This document shows, one piece after another, positions 1 to 4,887 of a stretch of 8,226 nucleotides of DNA. Position numbers and translations under genes: made by a program. The stretch spans positions 1 through 8,226 of the forward strand of contig JAFQKZ010000140.1 of assembly GCA_017414725.1 (NCBI GenBank), in the 5' to 3' direction. This stretch comes from Clostridia bacterium (GTDB lineage Bacteria > Bacillota > Clostridia > Oscillospirales > Acutalibacteraceae). Below the pieces are notes generated by a model. It was not told where the DNA came from, ran no database searches, and was given only the letters and a program-made list of their open reading frames with translations. Numbering within the stretch: position 1 is the first letter of the stretch; the number at the start of each line of letters is the position of its first letter.

Positions 1-199
1 AGCGTTATTTGTTTTATCATGTCTCTATTTTATCTTGTATCCTTTTGCTTTTCATTCTTCTTTTGTGCGGTCTTGCCCTAGTAATGACTATCATAGTTTT
101 TCTCTTTTTACAGACTTTTTTTCACAGGCTCGCTCATATTTACGCGGTTTTGCTTTAGACTATTTAACAGCGTCTATTCTCCTGAATTTTTACATATAA
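1..199. other. Pyrimidine-rich segment of unknown content
   Basis: The + strand here is rich in T and C, opposite to the A-rich coding strands of every gene in the window, so a decayed minus-strand gene or a foreign fragment is possible. On the minus strand all three frames contain several stops. On the + strand one frame is open from base 2 to a stop at 197-199. It would encode about 65 mostly hydrophobic and aromatic residues without an obvious start, and I do not recognise it. It could be the 3' end of a gene cut by the window edge or chance. I saw no match to RNase P RNA, tmRNA, SRP RNA or 6S RNA, but I could only compare by eye. Confidence 0.3.
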
Positions 200-200
200 A
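172..200 (+). promoter_or_regulatory. Candidate sigma-E-like promoter of spoIIID
   Basis: GTCTATT (172-178) and CATATAAA (193-200), separated by 14 bases, resemble the mother-cell sigma-E pattern (a TCATATT-like -35 and CATACA-like -10). spoIIID is a classic sigma-E target in Bacillus and Clostridia. Both boxes have mismatches, so the assignment leans on the identity of the gene. The ribosome binding site AGGAG (220-224) follows, 9 bases before the ATG. Confidence 0.35.
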
Positions 201-233
201 TTTGTAAGAATTCATAATTAGGAGAATATTTTA

Positions 234-491
234 ATGAACAAATCTATAGAAACCAGAGTTTTAAAACTTGGCGAGTACATAATAGACAATAAAAGTACAA
301 TTCGTGAAACAGCAAAATTTTTCGGAATATCTAAATCGACTGTACATAAAGATCTTGCTCAAAGACTAAAAAATATTAATTTTTCGATATATACAGATGT
401 AAAAAAAATTCTGGAAATTAATAAATCAGAAAGACATATACGAGGGGGATTTGCTACAAAAAATAAATATGCTAAGAAAAATTTAAAATAA
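234..491 (+). CDS. spoIIID: Sporulation transcription factor SpoIIID
   Basis: SpoIIID is a small DNA-binding protein of the mother cell. During endospore formation it activates or represses many sigma-E-dependent genes and helps switch on sigK. The 85-residue product is close to the family length (about 90 in Bacillus). It has the family hallmarks in order: an N-terminal RVLKLGEYII segment, a helix-turn-helix around residues 21-42 containing ISKSTVHKDL, and the basic RHIRGGFATKNKY tail near residues 67-79 that contacts DNA in this family. The start is fixed by AGGAG 9 bases upstream. In many Clostridia spoIIID sits beside mreB or spoIIQ-like genes. Here it stands alone, with over 400 bases of empty DNA downstream. 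Its presence indicates an ancestor, and probably a present cell, able to sporulate. Confidence 0.97.
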   Translation: MNKSIETRVLKLGEYIIDNKSTIRETAKFFGISKSTVHKDLAQRLKNINFSIYTDVKKILEINKSERHIRGGFATKNKYAKKNLK

Positions 492-917
492 AATTATCTT
501 GATTATGTAAATGTAAAAATCACAATAAAAAACAATAATTTGAAATTTGGCTATTTTAATTTAAATTTAACCAAAAAGCTCTAGTTATAAAATTTAATAT
601 AAAAATATTTAAGAAACAATATGAAAATATTTAAAATAACAAAATGTTAAAATATTATGTTTGTTTATGATTTATGCACATAATTTAAGACAATATGACG
701 AAAATCTATTGATTTAATAGAATTTTTATTAATCATATTTAGTGATATATTACAAATATTATAAAAATACTTGTTTTTATTTTTAATTTAATTTACAATT
801 TATGATTATTAGGATATGTCTGGTTTTTATTAAATTAAGTTTAACTAAATTTAATAATCCCAAGTTTAGGTTTTTTAAAATTTATATTAAAAATAATTTC
901 AGGAGAGTGTTTATTTA
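492..917. other. Long AT-rich intergenic region
   Basis: These 426 bases hold no open frame worth calling on either strand. I see three things. One is a weak TTTGG/CCAAA inverted repeat near 546-576, in a position where a spoIIID terminator could lie but without a T-run. The second is a candidate sigma-A promoter at 771-799. The third is a perfect 10-bp AT-only inverted repeat (TTATTAAATT, 827-836, with AATTTAATAA, 848-857) between that promoter and the response regulator start. The inverted repeat could be an operator or simply a consequence of base composition. The ribosome binding site AGGAG at 901-905 belongs to the next gene. Confidence 0.5.
771..799 (+). promoter_or_regulatory. Candidate sigma-A promoter of the two-component operon
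   Basis: TTGTTT (771-776), 17 bases, then TACAAT (794-799): a vegetative-type promoter with 4/6 and 5/6 matches and ideal spacing, about 118 bases upstream of the response regulator ATG. In DNA this AT-rich, chance matches are common. The long leader carries the 10-bp inverted repeat at 827-857. Confidence 0.4.
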
Positions 918-1667
918 ATGGCAGAATTAGAATCAGGCTTGATTTATATAGCAGACGATGAACCGAATATCAGAAGATTAGTTTCTGTTGCTCTAAACGA
1001 ATGTGGATATGAAACTCAAGAGTTTTCCGGTGGCGATGACCTGTTAAAAGCAATACAAAGACGTAACCCGGATCTAATTATTTTGGATTGGGTAATGCCT
1101 GCTCCGGACGGATTGAGCGTATGCGGCAGACTCAAACTGGATAATTTAACCAAAACTATACCGATTATAATGCTTTCTTCCAGAAATGAAGAAGTAGATG
1201 TAGTGCTGGGCCTGGAAATGGGTGCTGATGATTATGTTACAAAACCGTTCAGCGTAAAAGAATTGTGTGCTCGCGTAAAAGCTTTATTAAGAAGAAACGA
1301 GTACATGAACATAACTCCGGCAAGTAATGAAGTTATTGTTTGCGGAGAATTAACTGTAAATCTAGCTCGCAGAACTGTTATTAAACATAATAAAACTATA
1401 GATTTAACTATGAAAGAGTTTGACTTGTTGACTTCTCTAATGCTTGCTAAAGGTCGAGTATTAAACAGAGATCAGCTAATGGAAAAAGTTTGGGACGTAG
1501 AGTTCAGCGGTGATGCTCGTACAGTTGACGTTCACATCAGATATTTAAGACAAAAAATCGAAGAAGATGCTGAAAATCCGAAGTATGTCTTGACTGTGCG
1601 CGGTGTAGGCTACAGATTTGCATCAGAAGAAGAAATAAATCCTGAAGATCAGCAAGAAACTGCATAA
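918..1667 (+). CDS. OmpR/PhoB-family response regulator
   Basis: A 249-residue two-component response regulator that binds DNA once phosphorylated. The receiver domain covers residues 8-126: acidic pocket D13/D14, phospho-acceptor D57 (in LIILDWVMP), switch serine S87, aromatic switch Y106 and invariant K109 of TKPF. A winged-helix DNA-binding domain covers about 142-236, with LTMKEFDLL, a TVDVHIRYLRQKI recognition region and the GVGYRF wing near the end. Length and architecture are typical of PhoB, WalR and similar regulators; which one cannot be told from sequence. The start has AGGAG 12 bases upstream. The partner kinase follows after 127 bases. Seven of its nine proline codons are CCG, unusual for such AT-rich DNA. 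A promoter candidate lies at 771-799. Confidence 0.95.
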   Translation: MAELESGLIYIADDEPNIRRLVSVALNECGYETQEFSGGDDLLKAIQRRNPDLIILDWVMPAPDGLSVCGRLKLDNLTKTIPIIMLSSRNEEVDVVLGLEMGADDYVTKPFSVKELCARVKALLRRNEYMNITPASNEVIVCGELTVNLARRTVIKHNKTIDLTMKEFDLLTSLMLAKGRVLNRDQLMEKVWDVEFSGDARTVDVHIRYLRQKIEEDAENPKYVLTVRGVGYRFASEEEINPEDQQETA

Positions 1668-1727
1668 ATATTAACCAAATATTTTAAACATGCCAATGTC
1701 AGATAAATATTAAAAATTAATATTATC

Positions 1728-1794
1728 GGAGGGAGCAAAAGCGGCGACTATTATTATAATAAATATAATATTTTAGTTGTCGCTTTGAATAAGT
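1728..1794 (+). promoter_or_regulatory. Shine-Dalgarno separated from the kinase start by a stem-loop
   Basis: A perfect GGAGG (1728-1732) lies 62 bases before the only usable ATG (1795), and there is no Shine-Dalgarno closer. The gap is mostly a stem-loop: arm 1738-1750 (AAAGCGGCGACTA) pairs with arm 1774-1786 (TAGTTGTCGCTTT) in 13 continuous pairs, two of them G-U. The AT-rich loop can fold further (1753-1758 with 1764-1769). If the hairpin is treated as one unit, the spacing becomes 5 + 8 = 13 bases, close to the 9-14 of other genes here. An in-frame TGA at 1786-1788 excludes a more upstream start. The hairpin lacks a T-run, so it is a poor terminator. A bridging role like that of phage T4 gene 38 is inference. 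Confidence 0.6.
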
Positions 1795-2496
1795 ATGAGT
1801 AGAAATATAGATAATTTACGTGATATAGTACATGATTTAAAGACCCCGATTACTTCTATAAAAGGCTTCGTAGAATTATTATTGCAAAGCCCGCAAAAGC
1901 CTGAAGTTACGAAAGAATTTTATAATATTATCTTAGACGAATCTCATAAATTGCTAAACATGATAAATGAGATATTATACTCGTGCAAAAATCAGGATAT
2001 TAATAACATAAATAATTCACAAGAATATAATTTAAATATACAGATAGGAAAATACGTGAAAGAACTAACTCCGCTTGCACGTAAGAAGAATATTGATATT
2101 AATATTAACAGTAATTCCAGTGATATTTATGTTTCGATTCCGGAAGACAAACTTTCCAGACTATTGACAAACATAATCGAAAATGCTATAAAATATAATA
2201 GAGAACATGGAAAAGTTTTTATAGATATTAATCAGGAACAAGATATGGTATTCGTGAAAATTCGTGATACCGGTATCGGAATCCCCGAAGAAGAACTTGA
2301 CAAAATATTCAATAAATATTATCGTTCAAGTATAGTTGAAAATGATATAAGTTTTGAGGGCTCCGGTTTAGGGCTTGCGATTGCACACGATATAGTTACT
2401 GATTACAACGGAACTATATCCGTAAACAGTAAATTAAATGAATATACTGAATTTGTAATTTCTTTTCCGGCATCACAAATTAATCAAATTCAATAA
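1795..2496 (+). CDS. Sensor-less histidine kinase (DHp and catalytic domains only)
   Basis: Two-component kinase, presumably the partner of the response regulator just upstream. The dimerisation/phosphotransfer domain starts almost at residue 1: the H-box is HDLKTPITSIKG with phospho-accepting H13. The ATP-binding domain follows, with the N-box (N126 and N130 in NIIENAIKY), the G1 box DTGIGIP (D158), the F-box near F172 and the G2 box GSGLGLAI (189-196). All catalytic residues expected for an active kinase are present. At 233 residues it lacks the membrane segments, HAMP and sensor domain that usually precede the H-box in PhoR-like kinases (commonly 350-600 residues). It should be cytoplasmic and must take input from another protein, or be constitutive. 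An upstream in-frame stop (1786-1788) shows the missing part is not simply mis-started. Its Shine-Dalgarno lies beyond a hairpin. Confidence 0.92.
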   Translation: MSRNIDNLRDIVHDLKTPITSIKGFVELLLQSPQKPEVTKEFYNIILDESHKLLNMINEILYSCKNQDINNINNSQEYNLNIQIGKYVKELTPLARKKNIDININSNSSDIYVSIPEDKLSRLLTNIIENAIKYNREHGKVFIDINQEQDMVFVKIRDTGIGIPEEELDKIFNKYYRSSIVENDISFEGSGLGLAIAHDIVTDYNGTISVNSKLNEYTEFVISFPASQINQIQ

Positions 2497-2561
2497 AAAT
2501 AAACAACACAAAAGGAGTTAGCAAAACAAAAATCCGAAATATTATAATTTTATTAAAAATC

Positions 2562-2590
2562 TTGACATGAAAATATATTAGTGTTATGAT
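2562..2590 (+). promoter_or_regulatory. Strong sigma-A promoter of the tRNA cluster
   Basis: A consensus TTGACA (2562-2567), exactly 17 bases, then TATGAT (2585-2590; 5/6). The first tRNA begins 12 bases after the -10 box, so transcription should start a few bases before the mature 5' end. This is the best promoter in the window, fitting a stable-RNA gene. Confidence 0.88.
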
Positions 2591-2601
2591 TTTAATAATA
2601 A

Positions 2602-2686
2602 GCGGGCGTGGCGGAATTGGTAGACGCGCTAGGTTTAGGTCCTAGTAGGTAATACTGTGCAGGTTCAAGTCCTGTCGCCCGTACCA
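2602..2686 (+). tRNA. tRNA-Leu (anticodon UAG)
   Basis: Class II tRNA with a long variable arm. The acceptor stem GCGGGCG (2602-2608) pairs with CGCCCGT (2676-2682), with a G1-U72 wobble. The anticodon stem CTAGG/CCTAG encloses loop TTTAGGT, giving anticodon UAG, which reads CUN leucine codons. The T-arm carries GGTTCAAGTCC, the discriminator is A, and CCA is encoded (2684-2686). The ACCA end is also the first part of a 17-bp inverted repeat. Confidence 0.97.
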
Positions 2687-2727
2687 TCAAAATAAAATTT
2701 TATAAATTATAATTTTATTTTGATGGT
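2683..2727 (+). repeat. Perfect 17-bp inverted repeat starting in the tRNA ACCA end
   Basis: ACCATCAAAATAAAATT (2683-2699) is matched by its exact reverse complement at 2711-2727, around an 11-base AT loop. The pairing can extend outward by T2682-A2728 and G2681-T2729. The left arm begins with the discriminator base and CCA of tRNA-Leu(UAG), so the hairpin competes with the acceptor stem in the precursor RNA. It may act as a terminator or a 3'-processing barrier, although no T-run follows the right arm. The right arm also supplies the -35 box of a second promoter. Confidence 0.85.
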
Positions 2728-2748
2728 ATGATATAAAGTGATTATATA
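2720..2748 (+). promoter_or_regulatory. Second sigma-A promoter, for tRNA-Leu(CAG) and tRNA-Pro
   Basis: TTGATG (2720-2725, 4/6), 17 bases, then TATATA (2743-2748), ending 7 bases before the second tRNA. The distance to the mature 5' end is much like that of the upstream promoter, which supports it. The -35 box lies inside the right arm of the inverted repeat, so hairpin and promoter share bases. Confidence 0.55.
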
Positions 2749-2755
2749 TAAATTT

Positions 2756-2842
2756 GCGGATATGGCGGAATTGGTAGACGCGCATGGTTCAGGTCCATGT
2801 AAACGCAAGTTTTTGCAGGTTCAAGTCCTGTTATCCGTACCA
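2756..2842 (+). tRNA. tRNA-Leu (anticodon CAG)
   Basis: Class II tRNA. The acceptor GCGGATA (2756-2762) pairs with TATCCGT (2832-2838), again with a G1-U72 wobble. The anticodon stem CATGG/CCATG encloses loop TTCAGGT, giving anticodon CAG, which reads only CUG. The variable arm is long. The T-arm is identical to that of the other two tRNAs here. Discriminator A and encoded CCA are present (2839-2842). The D-arm region matches tRNA-Leu(UAG) closely, suggesting the two arose by duplication. Confidence 0.97.
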
Positions 2843-2849
2843 GAATTTA

Positions 2850-2926
2850 CGAGGTGTAGCTCAGCTTGGTAGAGTGCCACGTTCGGGACGTGGAAGCCGC
2901 AGGTTCAAGTCCTGTCACCTCGACCA
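2850..2926 (+). tRNA. tRNA-Pro (anticodon CGG)
   Basis: Class I tRNA of 77 bases. The acceptor CGAGGTG (2850-2856) pairs fully with CACCTCG (2916-2922). The C1-G72 pair and A73 are bacterial tRNA-Pro identity elements. The anticodon stem CCACG/CGTGG encloses loop TTCGGGA, giving anticodon CGG, which reads CCG. CCA is encoded. It lies 7 bases after tRNA-Leu(CAG), so the two are surely co-transcribed. CCG is the favoured proline codon in the upstream two-component genes, so this tRNA has real work to do. Confidence 0.97.
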
Positions 2927-2960
2927 AAAATTATATGTATTTTCGAATTTTTGTTTTGTT
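2926..2960 (+). terminator. Weak hairpin and T-rich tract after tRNA-Pro
   Basis: AAAAATT (2926-2932) can pair with AATTTTT (2946-2952), followed by a T-rich stretch (GTTTTGTTTG). The stem is only A-T pairs, so it would be a poor terminator. Read-through into the acyltransferase gene, only 45 bases after the tRNA, is likely. Confidence 0.25.
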
Positions 2961-2971
2961 TGTAATCAATT

Positions 2972-3652
2972 ATGAATATGAATAATACAATAGAAAATTT
3001 ATCAGAAAATTTGTTTGATCTGTCTAGTACTGTTGCACGTGATTTGTTTTTAAAATTCGAGTATCCGTGGGAAGTTCTATCTAGTATACGCGATTTTGTT
3101 TTAGAGCTGGGCCCGATATTACCCAGAAATGAATATATGGAAATAAAACCTAATATTTGGGTTTCCAAAGACTCTGAGATTTTCGAATCTGTATACATAG
3201 AACCACCTGTTATAATTCAAAAAAATACGCAAGTAAGACATAATGCGTATATTCGTGGTTCTGTGATTATAGGCGAAAACTGTGTTGTAGGAAACTCGAC
3301 CGAAATTAAGAATTCTATATTATTTAATAATTCACAAGCTCCGCATTTTAATTATATCGGAGACTCTGTTTTGGGTTATAAATCTCATCTCGGTGCCGGA
3401 GTAATAATATCAAATTTAAAATCAGATAAGTCAAATATTACTGTTAATTACAATAACACAAAAATTAATACGAATTTGCGTAAATTGGGCGCTCTCGTAG
3501 GAGATCATGTCGAGATAGGCTGTAATTCCGTTCTGAATCCCGGTACTATAATCAGCCAAAACACTACCATATATCCGTTAGTGTCTGTTCGTGGATTTGT
3601 AGAGCCTAACATGATAGTCAAACAAAATAATATTATTATTAATAAAATATAA
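2972..3652 (+). CDS. GlmU C-terminal-like left-handed beta-helix acyltransferase
   Basis: A 226-residue protein resembling the acetyltransferase half of GlmU, often annotated in Clostridia as a 'UDP-N-acetylglucosamine pyrophosphorylase' although the nucleotidyltransferase domain is absent (full GlmU is about 450 residues). Residues 1-60 form an N-terminal cap (FDLSSTVARDLF, EYPWEVLSSI). About 63-215 are hexapeptide repeats building a left-handed beta-helix (SVIIGENCVVGNSTEIKN, DHVEIGCNSVLNPGTII). PHFNYIGDSVLG (124-135) aligns with the AHLTYLGD motif of GlmU, with H125 at the place of the catalytic histidine, and LGAGVIISNLKSDK matches its NIGAG...N region. Acetyl-CoA-dependent acylation of a sugar phosphate is likely; the substrate is not shown by sequence. 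No Shine-Dalgarno is visible; ATGs at 2972 and 2978 are alternatives. It may be made from tRNA read-through RNA. Confidence 0.85.
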   Translation: MNMNNTIENLSENLFDLSSTVARDLFLKFEYPWEVLSSIRDFVLELGPILPRNEYMEIKPNIWVSKDSEIFESVYIEPPVIIQKNTQVRHNAYIRGSVIIGENCVVGNSTEIKNSILFNNSQAPHFNYIGDSVLGYKSHLGAGVIISNLKSDKSNITVNYNNTKINTNLRKLGALVGDHVEIGCNSVLNPGTIISQNTTIYPLVSVRGFVEPNMIVKQNNIIINKI

Positions 3653-3753
3653 AAATAAATTTGTAAGTGTAATAGGTGTAGAATTAACCATGAAAAAATT
3701 TAATTGTAATTTTAACTGTGCTAAAAAATTAATATTTTTAATATTTATGTTGA
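3583..3753 (+). repeat. Direct repeat, copy 1 (acyltransferase 3' end plus DUF1796 leader and signal peptide)
   Basis: Copy 1 of a segment repeated about 930 bases downstream. The best part, 3632-3753, matches 4565-4685 with about ten differences, one of them a single-base deletion. It spans the last codons of the acyltransferase gene, the intergenic leader, the ribosome binding site and the first 20 or so codons of the DUF1796 gene. A poorer match continues upstream to about 3583 (GTCTGTTCGTGGATTTGTAG against GTCTGTGGGTTTGTAG). Confidence 0.88.
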
Positions 3754-4543
3754 TTTTCGGAATATCAGTATGTTCTTGTGATAAAAATTGTGATAAAAAT
3801 ATAGAAGAAAATAACATAAATAATATTATAGAAAGTGTAGAAGTAGACTGTATATTTTCTATTGGAAACGATTGCCGTCCAGCACATTATTTAAGAGAGC
3901 ATGAATTAAGAACCCAATCCGCACCGTTAGATTGGATGATGAAATATTCTTTAGATACAGTAATAACTCTATTTGAAACAAAATTCGAAAGCTTTTTCAA
4001 AAACATATCAGAAATTCCTAAAAAAACTCAAGTAAACATAGAACTGTACTCGATACAGTAAATAATATTACTTCTATACATCATTTTGAAAAAGAAAATT
4101 CGTTAGAAGAAGAACAGTCGAATTTTACTAATACAATGAAAATAAGAGCCACAAAAACAATTTCTACTATAGAAGAATCTAGTTCAATTGCTCTGATTTG
4201 TGATAGAAACGACGAAACAAATGAAAGTCTGATCGATTTTATAAAAAAATTCTCAGTTATTTTCCCTGAAAAACAAATTACTTTAATTAATATATTTGAT
4301 AGTGATATAGAAAAAAATCTAAATAAAAAAATTATTCTAGATGATAAAAATTTAAAAATTATTCAATATGAATTTTATGATCATGTTCCAGACAAATCAT
4401 GGAAAGGAAATAATTATTTCTGGGACAAAATAGTCGATAATATAAAATTGAAACCTAAGACAATCACAGATCAAAGTTCAGAAAAACTCGTATTAAATTC
4501 TGAGACTGTAAGTAGTCAAAATATTACTATGTCTATTGATTAG
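3690..4543 (+). pseudogene. Exported DUF1796 papain-like cysteine peptidase, split by a -1 shift at an A7 run
   Basis: The gene is read as two frames. The first (3690-4061) starts with a lipoprotein-type signal: basic N-terminus, hydrophobic core KKLIFLIFMLIFGI and lipobox-like VCSC. It then shows the DUF1796 (PF08795) hallmark: FSIGNDCRPAHYLREHELR followed by APLDWM, with the presumed catalytic Cys in NDC. It stops at 4059-4061 after KKTQVNIELYSIQ. Sliding one base back within the seven As at 4020-4026 opens the -1 frame to 4543. This gives VLDTVNNITSIHHF (family His), a K-R-R-like helix, SIALICDR, IDFIKKF, FPEKQITLINIF and KSWKGNNYFW, as expected for the C-terminal half. The repaired product would be about 284 residues. 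It is either a real pseudogene, a slippage-rescued gene or an assembly error. Weak Shine-Dalgarno AGGTG (3674-3678). An exported peptidase could act on a host or on neighbours (inference). Confidence 0.8.
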
Positions 4544-4685
4544 TCTGTGGGTTTGTAGGACTTAATTATTATTAATAAAATATAAAAATAAATTTATAAG
4601 TGTGATAGTTGTAAAATTAATCATAAAAAATTTATTTGTAATTTTAATTGTGCTAAAAAATTAATATTTTTAATATTTGTTTTGT
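4543..4685 (+). repeat. Direct repeat, copy 2
   Basis: Second copy of the 3583-3753 segment, starting right at the stop codon of the DUF1796 gene, which points to a tandem duplication of a unit of about 950 bases. Relative to copy 1 it lacks roughly two dozen bases of the old acyltransferase 3' end. It keeps the leader almost intact and has lost the G of the start codon (CATGAAAAAA became CATAAAAAA). Homology ends at about 4685. Confidence 0.85.
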
Positions 4686-4771
4686 TTTTTGCTCTATTGT
4701 CAATCGATTTGGCTAATAATATATTCTCCGGTTATACAAAATATTTTTATTTCGCCAAAAATATCATTTGA
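4623..4771 (+). pseudogene. Decayed second exported-protein gene sharing the DUF1796 signal peptide
   Basis: Restoring the one lost G in the start codon gives a 49-codon frame ending with TGA at 4769-4771. It begins with the same basic, Cys-containing N-terminus and hydrophobic core as the DUF1796 protein (AKKLIFLIF). Instead of the lipobox and peptidase domain it then reads FFALLSIDLANNIFSGYTKYFYF. The downstream part is not recognisably homologous to the peptidase: it is either a different passenger that was truncated or highly decayed sequence. Without a start codon it is not expected to be translated from here. Its end overlaps the -35 box of the asd promoter. Confidence 0.6.
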
Positions 4772-4797
4772 CAGCTAAATTAATATAATGGTACTAT
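4768..4797 (+). promoter_or_regulatory. Candidate sigma-A promoter of asd-ispE-galU
   Basis: Consensus TTGACA (4768-4773), 18 bases, then TACTAT (4792-4797), which keeps the critical TA....T positions. A perfect TATAAT also sits at 4784-4789 but without a properly spaced -35. Either could start an mRNA about 85-100 bases before the asd start. I see no L-box (lysine riboswitch) in this leader: it is too short for one. Confidence 0.55.
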
Positions 4798-4844
4798 AGG
4801 AATATTATATATATTTCTAAAGAATCTGTAAAAATATATAAATT

Positions 4845-4887
4845 AGGCGGTGCAAATAGACTGATTTGACAAAATAGTCTAAAAATT
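4845..4887 (+). promoter_or_regulatory. Shine-Dalgarno separated from the asd start by a stem-loop
   Basis: AGGCGGTG (4845-4852), one mismatch from the AGGAGGTG consensus, lies 35 bases before the asd ATG, with no closer candidate. Between them is a hairpin: TAGACT (4857-4862) with AGTCTA (4876-4881), continued after a bulged G by ATTT/AAAT around a GACA loop, 10 pairs in all. Counting the hairpin as one unit, spacing is 4 + 6 = 10 bases. An in-frame TGA at 4867-4869 excludes an earlier start. The layout copies that of the histidine kinase gene. Confidence 0.55.

Noticed and set aside
1738..1786. Intrinsic terminator between response regulator and kinase
   Set aside because: The stem is good but is not followed by a T-run (GAATAAG follows), and the kinase has no convincing promoter of its own downstream.
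2784..2975. 63-codon + strand open frame overlapping the tRNAs
   Set aside because: It is the translation of tRNA-Leu(CAG) and tRNA-Pro, the usual artefact over tRNA genes.
2905..3198. Minus-strand open frame opposite the acyltransferase gene
   Set aside because: It is the shadow of a well-supported + strand gene and runs into tRNA-Pro; no ribosome binding site or family pattern.
4136..4543. Independent 135-residue gene
   Set aside because: Its upstream sequence is open in the same frame back to the A7 run and continues the DUF1796 pattern, so it is the second half of the broken gene.
4772..4887. Possible lysine riboswitch or T-box upstream of asd
   Set aside because: The leader between the promoter and asd is under 100 bases, too short for an L-box, and has no T-box GGTGG/terminator layout; only the small hairpin is present.
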